A stretch of 64,000 nucleotides of DNA, taken from Methylovulum sp. GTDB taxonomy: Bacteria; Pseudomonadota; Gammaproteobacteria; Methylococcales; Methylomonadaceae. The stretch spans positions 55,055-119,054 of the forward strand of contig JAQTQZ010000010.1 in the NCBI GenBank assembly GCA_028712695.1. Direction: 5' to 3'. Under the pieces are notes generated by a model. It was given only the letters and a program-made list of their open reading frames with translations, searched no databases and was not told the DNA's origin. The position numbers were made by a program, and so were the translations under genes. Positions 33,071-42,777 of the stretch are shown piece after piece; position 1 is the stretch's first letter; every line of letters starts with the position of its first letter.

Positions 33071-35212
33071 ATGAATACAGGTCACGGTTTAAATACAGTG
33101 TCGGCTAACTATTTTCACATTGTTGTCGCGTCAGGCGCAGTTTTGTTGTCTACCGCACTAATGACAGGCGAAGCTATAGCGCATGGGAACACACCACCCT
33201 CCTTAAAAGGGGTTGCTGCCCCCGTTGTGCCGGGTTTGCTAGACGGCGATGCGCCGATAGTTGTTGATAAAACCGCGGCTATTGAGCTTGGCAAGGCCTT
33301 ATTCTGGGATGTCAATGTAGGTAGTGATGGAATGGCCTGTGCGTCTTGTCATTTTCATGCAGGTGCTGACGGCCGCACCAAAAATCAGCTGTCGCCGGGA
33401 AAATTCCAGAAACGTGCACCGACTACGCTGACTTTTGAAGCGACTGCGTCGGGTGCGGATGGTGGTACTAATTACACCCTGAGAAGTAGCGATTTCCCGT
33501 TACATCAATTTAGCAATCCTGCCGACAAAGAATCGGCAGTGATATTTGACACCGATGATGTGGTTTCGTCAGCAGGTGTATTTTCGGCCCGCTTTGACGG
33601 CTCCAGTCAAGGCAATGCCCGATACGACAAGTGCACACCCCAAGCGGATGCTATTTTCCATTCGGGTGGTTTAAACACCCGGCAAGTCCAGTCTAGGCAA
33701 GCTCCCAGCGTTATCAACGCGGGCTTTAATTTCCGTAATTTTTGGGATGGGCGCGCCAATAATATTTTCAACGGCGAATCGCCGTTTGGTGTGCGTGACC
33801 CGAATGCCGGTGTCTGGGTGGTTGGGCAAAATGGTCAGGTCAGCAAACAGACGGTACGTTTGGAAAATTCGGCGCTGGCATCACAAGCCGTAGCGCCGCC
33901 GGTCAATACCTCCGAAATGTCTTGCGAGCAGCGGACATTGCCTGACATTGCCCGAAAAGTATTGGCTCGCCGACCACTGGAAACCCAGCATATCCATCCG
34001 GCGGACAGTGTGCTTGCCGAACGGCGGGATTTATCCGGCAAGGGTCTTAACACCTCGTATGAAGCTTTAATAAAAACGGCCTTTGCCCCCCGTTACTGGT
34101 CTGGGGTGGGAGAATTCGGTAAGCCTGCCATAAGTGCCACACCCTATACACAAATGGAAGCTAACTTCCCACTGTTTTTTGGCTTGGCATTGCAACTGTA
34201 TCAGCAAACCCTAGTGTCCGATCAAACGCCTTTCGACACCCCGCGTCTGGCAGGGTCTCCACAAATGCCGAAAGGTCTGAATGCACAGCAGCGAAGGGGC
34301 TTGACCGTTTTTCTTAATGCCCATTGTACTGAATGCCATAGGGGGCCAACCTTTTCGGGGGCGGCTCATCCGCGCATTTATACCTTATCGGATGCGTTCT
34401 CATCCTTGCGTTTGGTGAACCGCAAGACCATAAACGGCGCTTTCGGCGCTAAAGGTGTCGCACAAGGGTTGTTGGATGAAGGGTATTTTAACACCAGTGT
34501 TGCGCCGACAAGTACTGATCCCGGTGTGGGTGGTCTTGACCCGTTTGGCAATCCGCTGTCTTTCAGCCAGCAATATATGCAGTTTTTGTTGACCGGTAAG
34601 CCACTGACAGATCCAGTGATTGTCAATTCCTGTGATTTGGACAATGCGTTTTATCAAGATTATTTGAGGAGCGAGCTTATCGACGATACCTCTATTGTCG
34701 GTAGTTGCGGTGACCGCTCCATTTACGCAAAGATACCGAAAGTCCCAGTGCTGTTGGCTGAGTTGCAAAAAAGAAATGATGGCAGGGCGATGGTGGCCGT
34801 CAATGGTGCGTTTAAAGTGCCTTCTTTGCGCAACGTGGAACTGACAGGCCCTTATATGCACAATGGCAGTTTGCTTACGCTTGAGCAAGTGGTCGATTTT
34901 TATTTTCGCGGTGGTAACTTCAAGAATGCCCATCATTTTGCCACCTTGGTGTTCCCGCAGAGCATTAGCGCAACAGAAAAAGCCGATTTAGTGGAATTTT
35001 TGAAATCATTGACTGATGAACGGGTGCGCTGGGAACGTGCGCCATTTGACCATCCGGCGTTGGCAATACCGCATGGACATAAGGACGAGGCTAGCGTACG
35101 CCATCCCGAATGGGCTGGGGATTTGTTTTTAAAAGTGCCAGCGGTAGGCAAGCATGGCAGGGATAGTGCTTTAGGGCCAATAAAAGCATTCCACACTTAT
35201 CTACAGCCCTAG
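33071..35212 (+). CDS. corB: CorB/SACCP-like diheme cytochrome c (MauG/peroxidase family)
   Basis: A 713-residue secreted protein with a hydrophobic signal (~16-38). Two c-type haem sites are visible: CASCH at 90-94 and CTECH at 419-423. The C-terminal half carries the peroxidase/MauG core (FKVPSLRNVELTGPYMHNGSLLTLEQVVDFYF). Ordinary bacterial diheme peroxidases have ~330 residues, so this one has large insertions, as reported for the surface-associated peroxidase encoded beside mopE in M. capsulatus. MauG proteins oxidise protein tryptophans, so it is the obvious candidate to convert the CorA tryptophan to kynurenine. That chemistry is inferred. The ribosome site is weak (ACAGGTCATTTT). Confidence 0.85.
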   Translation: MNTGHGLNTVSANYFHIVVASGAVLLSTALMTGEAIAHGNTPPSLKGVAAPVVPGLLDGDAPIVVDKTAAIELGKALFWDVNVGSDGMACASCHFHAGADGRTKNQLSPGKFQKRAPTTLTFEATASGADGGTNYTLRSSDFPLHQFSNPADKESAVIFDTDDVVSSAGVFSARFDGSSQGNARYDKCTPQADAIFHSGGLNTRQVQSRQAPSVINAGFNFRNFWDGRANNIFNGESPFGVRDPNAGVWVVGQNGQVSKQTVRLENSALASQAVAPPVNTSEMSCEQRTLPDIARKVLARRPLETQHIHPADSVLAERRDLSGKGLNTSYEALIKTAFAPRYWSGVGEFGKPAISATPYTQMEANFPLFFGLALQLYQQTLVSDQTPFDTPRLAGSPQMPKGLNAQQRRGLTVFLNAHCTECHRGPTFSGAAHPRIYTLSDAFSSLRLVNRKTINGAFGAKGVAQGLLDEGYFNTSVAPTSTDPGVGGLDPFGNPLSFSQQYMQFLLTGKPLTDPVIVNSCDLDNAFYQDYLRSELIDDTSIVGSCGDRSIYAKIPKVPVLLAELQKRNDGRAMVAVNGAFKVPSLRNVELTGPYMHNGSLLTLEQVVDFYFRGGNFKNAHHFATLVFPQSISATEKADLVEFLKSLTDERVRWERAPFDHPALAIPHGHKDEASVRHPEWAGDLFLKVPAVGKHGRDSALGPIKAFHTYLQP

Positions 35213-35256
35213 ATGTTGTTGTTCCCCATTAGCTTAGAAAAATGAGCCTACATTGA

Positions 35257-35324
35257 TTGATTCCGTTCGTAGTCCGATAAGTTCCACCGCAAGGGTGCTT
35301 TTAGGACACCACGAACGGAATCAA
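35257..35324. repeat. 14-bp inverted repeat downstream of corB-like gene
   Basis: TTGATTCCGTTCGT (35257-35270) and its exact complement (35311-35324) enclose 40 bases. It lies about 45 bp after the corB-like stop. It could be a terminator stem or an end of a small mobile fragment; a minus-strand frame of 64 codons (35442-35248) overlaps it but has no recognisable domain. Confidence 0.5.
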
Positions 35325-35489
35325 TTTGTTCCAAGTCCCCCCTCCCACGATGTTTCAATGTCCTCGTTGGATACCAAACACTGGTATTCATAATCCCTTG
35401 GTAGCCACGCATTTTGCCCTGTTTATGTTTTAAAACACACATCGAGAATTTGTTACAATGCCTATTTTTTTACCGTACTAGAGTAATAA

Positions 35490-37775
35490 ATGGACGTTAT
35501 CCAACGCATTGCCGAAGAATTATCTGTTGCTAATAAACAAGTTAGCGCTGCCGTTTTATTACTTGATGAAGGGGCGACCGTCCCATTTATTGCGCGTTAC
35601 CGCAAGGAAGTGACTGGCGGTCTTGATGATAGCCAATTGCGCTTGCTTGAAGAACGGTTGGGGTATTTGCGCGAACTTAACGAGCGGCGGCAAACTATTC
35701 TCGACAGCATCAGTGGGCAAGGCAAACTGACGCCAGCGCTGGCGCAGCTTATTAATCAGGCCGATACCAAGACTTTGCTGGAAGACTTATATTTGCCGTA
35801 TAAACCCAAACGGCGCACAAAGGCGCAAATTGCCCGCGAAGCCGGATTGGAACCACTGGCCGATGCGTTGCTTGATGACCGCTCATTAATCCCCTTACAA
35901 ATTGCCGCCGATTATATCGATAGTGATAAAGGCGTGGCGGACGTGGCTGCTGCCCTTGAAGGCGCGCGGCAAATTATTATGGAACGTTTGGCTGAAGATG
36001 CGCAGTTATTGGCTGATTTGCGGGATCGGGTTTGGCAAAAAGGGATTGTCCACGCGACGGTGGTGGCAGGTAAAGAGGCGCAGGCAGAAAAATTCAAAGA
36101 TTATTTCGATTATCAGGAAAACATTAATAAAATCCCCTCACATCGTGCTTTAGCGCTATTGCGCGGGCGTAATGAAGATATGTTGGCTTTAACCCTTAAG
36201 CCGGATGCCGATGAAAAAGAAGGGCATACAGTTTGCGCTCAGTGGGTCGCGCGGCACTTAACTATTACAGACACCACTAAGCCAGCTGAAGCATGGCTTG
36301 CTGAAACTGCGCGGTTTGCCTGGAAAATCAAGCTATTCACACGCATCGAGCTGGATTTGAAACAGCGTTTGCGGGAGGCCGCAGAACTTGAAGCTATTCG
36401 GGTTTTTGCCAGCAATTTGCGGGACTTGCTGTTAGCGGCTCCGGCCGGTGCAAAAGTGACAATGGGTTTAGATCCCGGCATCCGCACGGGCGTTAAGGTG
36501 GCTATTGTCGATGCGACAGGTAAATTGCTTACGACGGACACCATTTATCCCCATCCGCCGCGCAAGCAATGGGATGAATCGGTTGCCACGCTGGCAAAAT
36601 TGATTGCGCAACATAACGTTGATCTGGTCAGCATCGGCAATGGCACTGCATCGAGGGAAACTGACCAATTGGTTGCTGATGTGATGAAGCGGCACGGCGA
36701 ATTGAAATTTAAAAAGATTACCGTCTCAGAAGCGGGGGCGTCGGTTTATTCGGCATCCGAATTTGCCGCCAAAGAATTTCCTGAGCTGGATGTGTCTTTG
36801 CGTGGCGCAGTGTCTATCGCCAGACGCCTGCAAGACCCGCTGGCAGAATTGGTTAAAATTGAGCCAAAATCCATCGGGGTAGGGCAATATCAGCATGATG
36901 TCAATCAATTGCAGTTGGCGCGTGGGCTTGATAGTGTTGTTGAGGATTGCGTGAATGCAGTGGGTGTTGATGTCAATACCGCATCTGTTGCATTGCTGAA
37001 ACAGGTGTCCGGGCTGTCAGCCAGTGTCAGTGAAAATATTGTCAGTTATCGCGATGAGAATGGCCCATTTGCCAACCGTAAACAGTTAAAAAAAGTGCCA
37101 CGTCTCGGCGATAAGGCGTATGAGCAAGCAGCAGGCTTTTTGCGCGTTACGGACGGCGACAATCCTTTGGATGCTTCCGCCGTGCACCCCGAGGCTTATC
37201 CGGTGGTGGAAGCCATTATTAGCGGCACTGGAAAATCTATCCGTGATCTTATCGGCCAAAGCCAATTTTTGCGCCAACTGAACCCAGCAAACTATACCAA
37301 TGAACATTTCGGTGTGCCCACGGTGACCGATATTCTGCAAGAGTTGGAAAAACCAGGCCGCGACCCTAGACCGGAGTTTAAAAGTGTGGAATTTAAAGCC
37401 GGTGTTGAGAAAATCACCGATCTTGAACCTGGCATGGTGCTTTCCGGTGTGGTGACCAATGTCGCCAATTTTGGCGCATTTGTTGATATTGGTGTGCATC
37501 AGGATGGTTTAGTGCATATCTCGCATTTATCGGACACCTTTATAAAAGATCCGCGTGATGCCGTGAAAACCGGCGATATGGTCAAAGTTAAAGTGCTGGA
37601 AGTGGATGTCGCACGTAAACGTATTTCTTTAACCATGAAAGCCGCAAAGGAGGAGGTGGCTGCTGCTGGTTTGAGTCCTACGCGTGCGCCGCAAAAGCCC
37701 GTCAAACAACCTAAACAACCGGTGCAGCCGCAAGGTTCTATGGCCAACGCTTTCGCAAAAGCATTGGGAAAGTAA
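35490..37775 (+). CDS. tex: Tex RNA-binding transcription accessory protein
   Basis: A 761-residue protein with the full Tex layout: N-terminal helical part, YqgF-like RNase H fold (~330-450, [17 protein letters not shown]), helix-hairpin-helix repeats (~480-560, [24 protein letters not shown]), and a C-terminal S1 RNA-binding domain (~645-720, [21 protein letters not shown]). The tail is Pro/Lys/Gln-rich (about 725-755). Tex binds nucleic acid and affects transcription, but its exact role is unsettled. It is a single gene on the plus strand; a possible -10 box TTACAAT lies about 40 bp upstream of the ATG. Confidence 0.96.
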   Translation: MDVIQRIAEELSVANKQVSAAVLLLDEGATVPFIARYRKEVTGGLDDSQLRLLEERLGYLRELNERRQTILDSISGQGKLTPALAQLINQADTKTLLEDLYLPYKPKRRTKAQIAREAGLEPLADALLDDRSLIPLQIAADYIDSDKGVADVAAALEGARQIIMERLAEDAQLLADLRDRVWQKGIVHATVVAGKEAQAEKFKDYFDYQENINKIPSHRALALLRGRNEDMLALTLKPDADEKEGHTVCAQWVARHLTITDTTKPAEAWLAETARFAWKIKLFTRIELDLKQRLREAAELEAIRVFASNLRDLLLAAPAGAKVTMGLDPGIRTGVKVAIVDATGKLLTTDTIYPHPPRKQWDESVATLAKLIAQHNVDLVSIGNGTASRETDQLVADVMKRHGELKFKKITVSEAGASVYSASEFAAKEFPELDVSLRGAVSIARRLQDPLAELVKIEPKSIGVGQYQHDVNQLQLARGLDSVVEDCVNAVGVDVNTASVALLKQVSGLSASVSENIVSYRDENGPFANRKQLKKVPRLGDKAYEQAAGFLRVTDGDNPLDASAVHPEAYPVVEAIISGTGKSIRDLIGQSQFLRQLNPANYTNEHFGVPTVTDILQELEKPGRDPRPEFKSVEFKAGVEKITDLEPGMVLSGVVTNVANFGAFVDIGVHQDGLVHISHLSDTFIKDPRDAVKTGDMVKVKVLEVDVARKRISLTMKAAKEEVAAAGLSPTRAPQKPVKQPKQPVQPQGSMANAFAKALGK

Positions 37776-37830
37776 ATAACAAGAGCTCTGCTATACTAAT
37801 TCCATCATTAACACACCTGCAGGATTTGAG

Positions 37831-38364
37831 ATGAACAAATACAACCGTTTTTTCGTTACCCTCTTGTTTACCGGATTGATAGGCAGCTATGCCACCATAA
37901 GCCAAGCTGAGTGCAGTTATGGCCAAAAAATTGGTGAAAAAGCGTTGCGCACGCTGACTAACATGGGTACAAACATACTGGAATTGCCAAAAAACGTGAT
38001 TAACGTAACCAATGAAAGCAATATCTTTTATGGTTTGACAGGAGGTGGGTTTAAAGGCCTGTTGAATATGGTTGGACGGATGAGTGTAGGTCTTGCTGAT
38101 TTAATTAGTTTGCCGATCCCTACCAAACCGGTTGCCTATCCACTGTATATCTGGGACGATTTTGACATTGACACAACTTATAATGGCGTGTTCCGTCTCG
38201 ATACTTGTCCGGAAGTCGAACCCGTCGCTGAAACCCCTGTGGTACAGCCAGTATCCGCACCTGTGGTAGCACCAAGAGCCCCTATTGTTGACGATGCAAC
38301 TCCTTACAATCAGCAAACCAACCGCCAATTGGATACACTATTTAAGAAACGGATGATGAAATAA
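37831..38364 (+). CDS. Exosortase-associated protein, TIGR04073 type
   Basis: A 177-residue exported protein with a signal peptide (cleavage near SQAEC). The mature part YGQKIGEKALRTLTNMGTN, ELPKNVINVTNES, GGGFKGLLNMVGRMSVGLAD and the LPIPTKP turn follow the pattern I know as TIGR04073, a family found in genomes with exosortase/PEP-CTERM sorting. After residue 130 there is a Pro/Val-rich stretch and a basic tail. Its biochemical role is unknown. No exosortase or PEP-CTERM target was seen in the window. Ribosome site AGGATTTGAG is appropriate. Confidence 0.75.
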   Translation: MNKYNRFFVTLLFTGLIGSYATISQAECSYGQKIGEKALRTLTNMGTNILELPKNVINVTNESNIFYGLTGGGFKGLLNMVGRMSVGLADLISLPIPTKPVAYPLYIWDDFDIDTTYNGVFRLDTCPEVEPVAETPVVQPVSAPVVAPRAPIVDDATPYNQQTNRQLDTLFKKRMMK

Positions 38365-38393
38365 GCCTAATTGCTTGGTTTACGGCACTAACT

Positions 38394-39011
38394 ATGAAAT
38401 CAGACAGCGCAGCAATTAAAAAACGATATGACCGGATAGCGCCTTTTTTTGAGGTGTTGGAAGCGGCGATGGAAGGCTTGTTTTTTAAACGCTGGCGCGA
38501 AAAGCTGTGGGGCAAGGTCGAGGGTTATCATATTCTTGAAGTCGGCGTGGGGACGGGGAAAAACTTTGATTATTATCCTGCCGATGCACGTATCACTGCG
38601 ATTGACTTCAGCCCTGGGATGCTTAAACAAGCTATGCACAAAAAGAGCAGAAAGCAGGTGGCTGTTGAGCTTGGTTTAATGGATGTGCAGTCGTTGCATT
38701 TTGCGGACAATAGCTTTGATACGGTTATTGCATCGTTTGTTTTTTGTTCGGTACCTTTGCCTATGAAAGGGTTGAAGGAGCTTTATCGGGTTTGTAAGCC
38801 AGGTGGGCAAGTGTTGCTGCTAGAGCACGTCTTAAGTTCAAAGCCAGTACTCGCTTGGTTTATGAAACGGGTTAATCCGATCGTTGTTGCTTTATTCGGG
38901 GCAAACATCAATCGCACGACGGTCAAAAGTGTACAGGCATGTGCTTTTCAATCAGTGCATGTGGATGACCATAGCAGCGATATGATTAAGCTGATTGAAG
39001 CCAGAAAATAA
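38394..39011 (+). CDS. Class I SAM-dependent methyltransferase, UbiE/PmtA-like
   Basis: A 205-residue soluble methyltransferase. SAM motif I is LEVGVGTGKNFDYY (~41-54). Motif II has the acidic residue in ITAIDFSPGML. Then come FVFCSVPLPMKGLKELYRVCKPGGQVLLLEH and a C-terminal region with no membrane anchor. It resembles small phospholipid N-methyltransferases and UbiE-type enzymes, but the true UbiE lies at 53.7 kb, so the substrate here is open. It is 29 bp after the TIGR04073 gene and may be co-transcribed. It converges on glgA. Confidence 0.82.
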   Translation: MKSDSAAIKKRYDRIAPFFEVLEAAMEGLFFKRWREKLWGKVEGYHILEVGVGTGKNFDYYPADARITAIDFSPGMLKQAMHKKSRKQVAVELGLMDVQSLHFADNSFDTVIASFVFCSVPLPMKGLKELYRVCKPGGQVLLLEHVLSSKPVLAWFMKRVNPIVVALFGANINRTTVKSVQACAFQSVHVDDHSSDMIKLIEARK

Positions 39012-39014
39012 GGC

Positions 39015-39050
39015 CTTGACCGTGGCGGCAAACGGGCTGTCACGGTCAAG
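39015..39050. terminator. Bidirectional terminator-like hairpin between methyltransferase and glgA
   Basis: CTTGACCGTG (39015-39024) pairs perfectly with CACGGTCAAG (39041-39050) around a 16-base loop. It sits exactly between two converging stop codons. No long T-run is present, so efficiency is uncertain. Confidence 0.5.
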
Positions 39051-39054
39051 CCAG

Positions 39055-40488
39055 TTAAATGTTCCGGTAGAGTTCCAAATATTGCTCAGCGCTGCGTTGC
39101 CATGAGAAATCCTTGCCCATGGCGTTAATCTGCATTTTTTTCCAAGCCTTAGTGTTGTCGTATAACAATAGTGTGCGTTTGATGGCTTCCAACAAGGCTC
39201 CGGCGCTGGCTTCGGTGAAGACAATCCCGGTGGCGGTGTTATTGGCGAGTGTTTCTGGTGTGCTGTCCACAACCGTATCGGCAAGACCGCCCGTTTTGCG
39301 CACAATTGGAATGGTGCCATAACGTTGGCTGTACATTTGATTTAAGCCACACGGTTCAAAGCGCGAAGGCATGAGGAAGATGTCCGATCCTGCTTCGATA
39401 AGATGCGCGAGTGATTCGTCATAGCCAATGGTGACGGCGATTTTATCGGGGTATAGGGCTTGCAGTTGTTGCAGGCGCTGTTCAAATTCGGTGTTGCCAG
39501 CGCCTAGGAAGACAAGCTGTATTGGCATGATCAGCATGTCCGGTATGCATTCAAGCACCATATCGATACCTTTTTGCTCAACCAGACGGCTGATTAGCCC
39601 GAGCAGCGGGCGTTGGTTATCGGCTGGTAGCCCAACACGTGCTTGTAATTCAGCTTTGTTAGCCAATTTTTTGTCGAGTGATTTTGCATTGTAAGGATGG
39701 TTAAGATAGCTATCAGTTGCAGGGTTCCATTGGTCAAGGTCAATGCCATTGATAATACCGCTTAACGTGTCTTTTCTATGTGATAACAAGCCTTCAAGAC
39801 CATAACCAAACTCCGGCGTTTGAATTTCCAAAGCGTAAGTTGGACTGACCGTAGTGATATGGTCAGCATAAACTAAGCCGCCTTTCATAAAAGACAGCAT
39901 ATTGAAAAATTCCAAACCGCTGGCATGCCACAATTGGCCTGGCAAGTTTAATGCGGTTATTTGGTTGGCTGGAAATAGCCCCTGATAGGCCATGTTATGT
40001 ATGGTGAAAATGGTTGCAGGACGGTGTTTTTCCAACGATAACAAAGCGGGCACCAAGCCGCTTTGCCAATCGTTGCAGTGAACAATATCGGGTTTCCAGT
40101 CATGGTCTGTCCGGTTCATTGCTATCTCAACAACCACTTTGCAAAACAGGGTGAAACGTTCGGCGTTATTAGGCCATGCGTTACCATTCTCATCAGTATA
40201 AGGGTTACCCGGATAATTGAAAAAATCAGGGTAATCGACCAGCCATACGGGGATAGGGCTATCCGGCATCTGGGTCTCAAAGATGTTGACTGTGCGGTTG
40301 TCAACGCGCAGAGAACATAAGATACGGACATTACCGCTGATTTTTAAGGCTTGGTAATTGGGTATAATTAAATGTATATCCAGCGCCAATTCTGCCAACG
40401 CTTTAGGTAGGCTACCCGACACATCAGCGAGACCTCCGGTTTTAATCAGCGGATGCGCTTCGCTGGTTACAAAAAGTATTTTTTTCAT
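39055..40488 (-). CDS. glgA: Glycogen synthase (ADP-glucose dependent)
   Basis: A 477-residue GT5 glycosyltransferase. The N-terminal ADP-glucose loop is KTGGLADVSGSLPKALAEL (residues ~17-35). The C-terminal half has MPSRFEPCGLNQMYSQRYG and a second KTGGLADTV, both typical of GlgA. It adds glucose from ADP-glucose to the non-reducing ends of glycogen. Length matches E. coli GlgA (477). It is 22 bp after glgB on the same strand, so the two are co-transcribed. ADP-glucose comes from the divergent glgC. In methanotrophs glycogen is a common carbon store. Confidence 0.97.
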   Translation of the reverse strand: MKKILFVTSEAHPLIKTGGLADVSGSLPKALAELALDIHLIIPNYQALKISGNVRILCSLRVDNRTVNIFETQMPDSPIPVWLVDYPDFFNYPGNPYTDENGNAWPNNAERFTLFCKVVVEIAMNRTDHDWKPDIVHCNDWQSGLVPALLSLEKHRPATIFTIHNMAYQGLFPANQITALNLPGQLWHASGLEFFNMLSFMKGGLVYADHITTVSPTYALEIQTPEFGYGLEGLLSHRKDTLSGIINGIDLDQWNPATDSYLNHPYNAKSLDKKLANKAELQARVGLPADNQRPLLGLISRLVEQKGIDMVLECIPDMLIMPIQLVFLGAGNTEFEQRLQQLQALYPDKIAVTIGYDESLAHLIEAGSDIFLMPSRFEPCGLNQMYSQRYGTIPIVRKTGGLADTVVDSTPETLANNTATGIVFTEASAGALLEAIKRTLLLYDNTKAWKKMQINAMGKDFSWQRSAEQYLELYRNI

Positions 40489-40510
40489 AAGTCTTCCTGG
40501 TTGTGATCAG

Positions 40511-42685
40511 TTACAGTTTTAAGATCACGGCGCCTAAAGGTGGGATGGTGAGATTGACGGAATGGGGCAGGTTCATCCATGCCCTAGGCTCAGATACAGC
40601 AAAGCCATTACCGGCGTTTGTCCCGTCATAATAAGTGGAATCGGAATTAAAAATCTCCGTGTAAACGCCTTCCTTAGGCACGCCGATTCTATAATTTTCG
40701 CGGATGACGGGCGTAAAATTCAGGATAACGATTAAGTCGTCAAACTCGTGTTTGCGGCGGTAACTGATGATAGATTGTTGGACGTCATGGCAGTCTATCC
40801 ACTCGAAACCCAGATGGTCAAAATCGTGCTTATATAAAGCGGGTTGTGATTTATAAAGATGATTCAGATCCTTTACTAGGGTTTGTATGCCTTGGTGGTG
40901 CGGATAGTCCAAGACATACCAGTCGAGCGCTTTATTAAAGTTCCATTCGCTGCCTTGACCGAATTCACAACCCATAAAAAGCAGTTTTTTACCGGGATAG
41001 GTGTACATGAAAGTGTAGAGCAGACGCAGATTGGCGAAGCGTTGCCATTGGTCACCGGGCATCTTGTTAATTAAAGAGCCTTTGCCGTGGACGACTTCAT
41101 CATGGGAAAACGGCAGGGTAAAGTTTTCTGTAAACGCGTAAAGCAAACCAAAAGTCAGCTGGTCATGATGATGCTTGCGATGCACAGGGTCTTGGCTCAT
41201 GTACGCTAAAGTGTCGTGCATCCAACCCATATTCCATTTCATTGAGAAGCCCAAGCCGCCTGTCCAAGTTGGCCTGGTCACTTGCGGCCAGGCCGTTGAC
41301 TCTTCCGCCATCATCACCGTGCCGGGGTGCTGGCTGTGCGTGACTGTATTTAACTCCCGCAAAAAATCAATGGCTTCAAGGTTCTCATTACCGCCGTATT
41401 TATTTGGAATCCAGTCATTATGTTTACGTGAATAATCCAGATACAGCATTGAGGCGACGGCATCGACCCTTAGGCCATCAAGATGAAACTCTTCGAGCCA
41501 AAATATGGCACTGGCCAGCAAAAAGTTTTTGACTTCATTGCGGCCATAGTTGTAGATCAAGGTGCCCCAATCGCGATGTTCGCCTTTGCGCGGGTCTTCG
41601 TGTTCATACAAGGCGCTACCGTCAAAGCGGGCAAGGGCGAACGCATCTTTAGGAAAATGGGCAGGTACCCAATCAAGAATCACACCGATATTGTTTTGAT
41701 GGCAGGTGTCAATAAAATAGCGGAAATCATCCGGTGTGCCATGACGGCTGGTTGGTGCGAAATAACCGGTGGTTTGATAACCCCACGAGGCATCCAACGG
41801 GTGTTCGGTAACCGGTAACAGTTCAATATGGGTGAAGCCCATGGTTTTCGCATAATCGACAAGTTCGGCCGCGAGTTCTCGGTAATTAAGGAAATTGCCC
41901 TGATTATCCCTGCGCCATGAGCCTAGATGCACCTCATAAATCGCCATCGGCTCATACAGCCAATTTTTATTAGTGCGTTCAGCCATCCATTGTTGGTCTT
42001 GCCAATCATGCTTGATTTTTGGGACAATTATTGAGGACGTGTTAGGGCGGAATTCAAACTGCTGCCCATAAGGGTCTGTTTTTAGCAGAATCTGGTCAGT
42101 ATTCCGGTTTAATATTTCAAATTTGTATAAACAGCCTGCTTCCAAGCCCGGTATGAACAGTTCCCAAATACCGCTCCCCCCCAAGCTACGCATCGGGTTA
42201 CAACGGCCATCCCAGCGGTTAAAATCGCCCACCACGCTTACCCGTCCGGCATTCGGCGCCCATACGGCAAATAGGACTCCCTCGATACCATCCGCAGTGT
42301 GTAGATGTCCACCTAATTTTTGATAAATATGCCAATGTTTGCCTTCACCAAATAAGTGTTGATCAAACTCAGGTAATTGAGGGGGGAAATCATAAGGGTC
42401 ATAATTCTCGTGGCTATACCCCTCTTTGTCCACCCAGGACAATTTATAATGTGCTGGCAATTCCCCTTCATTGACGATATAGTCAAAAAAGTCCGTGCCC
42501 TCTATCCTTGTGAAGGCTTTTTTACTGTTGCTAAGGCTGACAGTTTCAGCAAAAGGCAAATAGACTTTGATACGGATTTTATTGTGCTTTTGATGGCGGC
42601 CTAATATTGAAAAAGGGTCATGGTGCTTAGCGGTTATTATTTTTGTAGAATCAGCGTCAAGTATGATGGTTGATTGCTTTTTCAC
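40511..42685 (-). CDS. glgB: 1,4-alpha-glucan branching enzyme
   Basis: A 724-residue GH13 enzyme. An N-terminal domain ([12 protein letters not shown]) and a CBM48 module ([20 protein letters not shown], ~135-155) precede the catalytic barrel. Catalytic residues are visible: Asp in [12 protein letters not shown], Glu in [10 protein letters not shown], Asp in [13 protein letters not shown]. It makes alpha-1,6 branches in glycogen. It is first of the minus-strand glgB-glgA pair and divergent from glgC, with 92 bp between starts. Length and domains match GlgB from E. coli (728). Confidence 0.97.
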   Translation of the reverse strand: MKKQSTIILDADSTKIITAKHHDPFSILGRHQKHNKIRIKVYLPFAETVSLSNSKKAFTRIEGTDFFDYIVNEGELPAHYKLSWVDKEGYSHENYDPYDFPPQLPEFDQHLFGEGKHWHIYQKLGGHLHTADGIEGVLFAVWAPNAGRVSVVGDFNRWDGRCNPMRSLGGSGIWELFIPGLEAGCLYKFEILNRNTDQILLKTDPYGQQFEFRPNTSSIIVPKIKHDWQDQQWMAERTNKNWLYEPMAIYEVHLGSWRRDNQGNFLNYRELAAELVDYAKTMGFTHIELLPVTEHPLDASWGYQTTGYFAPTSRHGTPDDFRYFIDTCHQNNIGVILDWVPAHFPKDAFALARFDGSALYEHEDPRKGEHRDWGTLIYNYGRNEVKNFLLASAIFWLEEFHLDGLRVDAVASMLYLDYSRKHNDWIPNKYGGNENLEAIDFLRELNTVTHSQHPGTVMMAEESTAWPQVTRPTWTGGLGFSMKWNMGWMHDTLAYMSQDPVHRKHHHDQLTFGLLYAFTENFTLPFSHDEVVHGKGSLINKMPGDQWQRFANLRLLYTFMYTYPGKKLLFMGCEFGQGSEWNFNKALDWYVLDYPHHQGIQTLVKDLNHLYKSQPALYKHDFDHLGFEWIDCHDVQQSIISYRRKHEFDDLIVILNFTPVIRENYRIGVPKEGVYTEIFNSDSTYYDGTNAGNGFAVSEPRAWMNLPHSVNLTIPPLGAVILKL

Positions 42686-42777
42686 TTTGCTTTGCCCTCA
42701 ATTTAGTAGAATAATGTTTAGAGAATGTTACCAAAATAAAATAATAATTGTGAATCAATTCCATGTGGAGATGAAAA
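42686..42777. promoter_or_regulatory. Divergent glgB / glgC promoter region
   Basis: A 92-bp AT-rich spacer between two divergent starts, so both promoters must overlap here or lie within the first codons. The glgC ribosome site GGAGATGAAAA is clear at 42767-42777. This arrangement allows joint control of precursor synthesis and polymerisation. Confidence 0.6.

Noticed and set aside
35248..35442. Minus-strand frame of 64 codons between corB-like gene and tex
   Set aside because: Basic, no domain, overlaps an inverted repeat and lacks a ribosome site; kept only as part of the repeat note.
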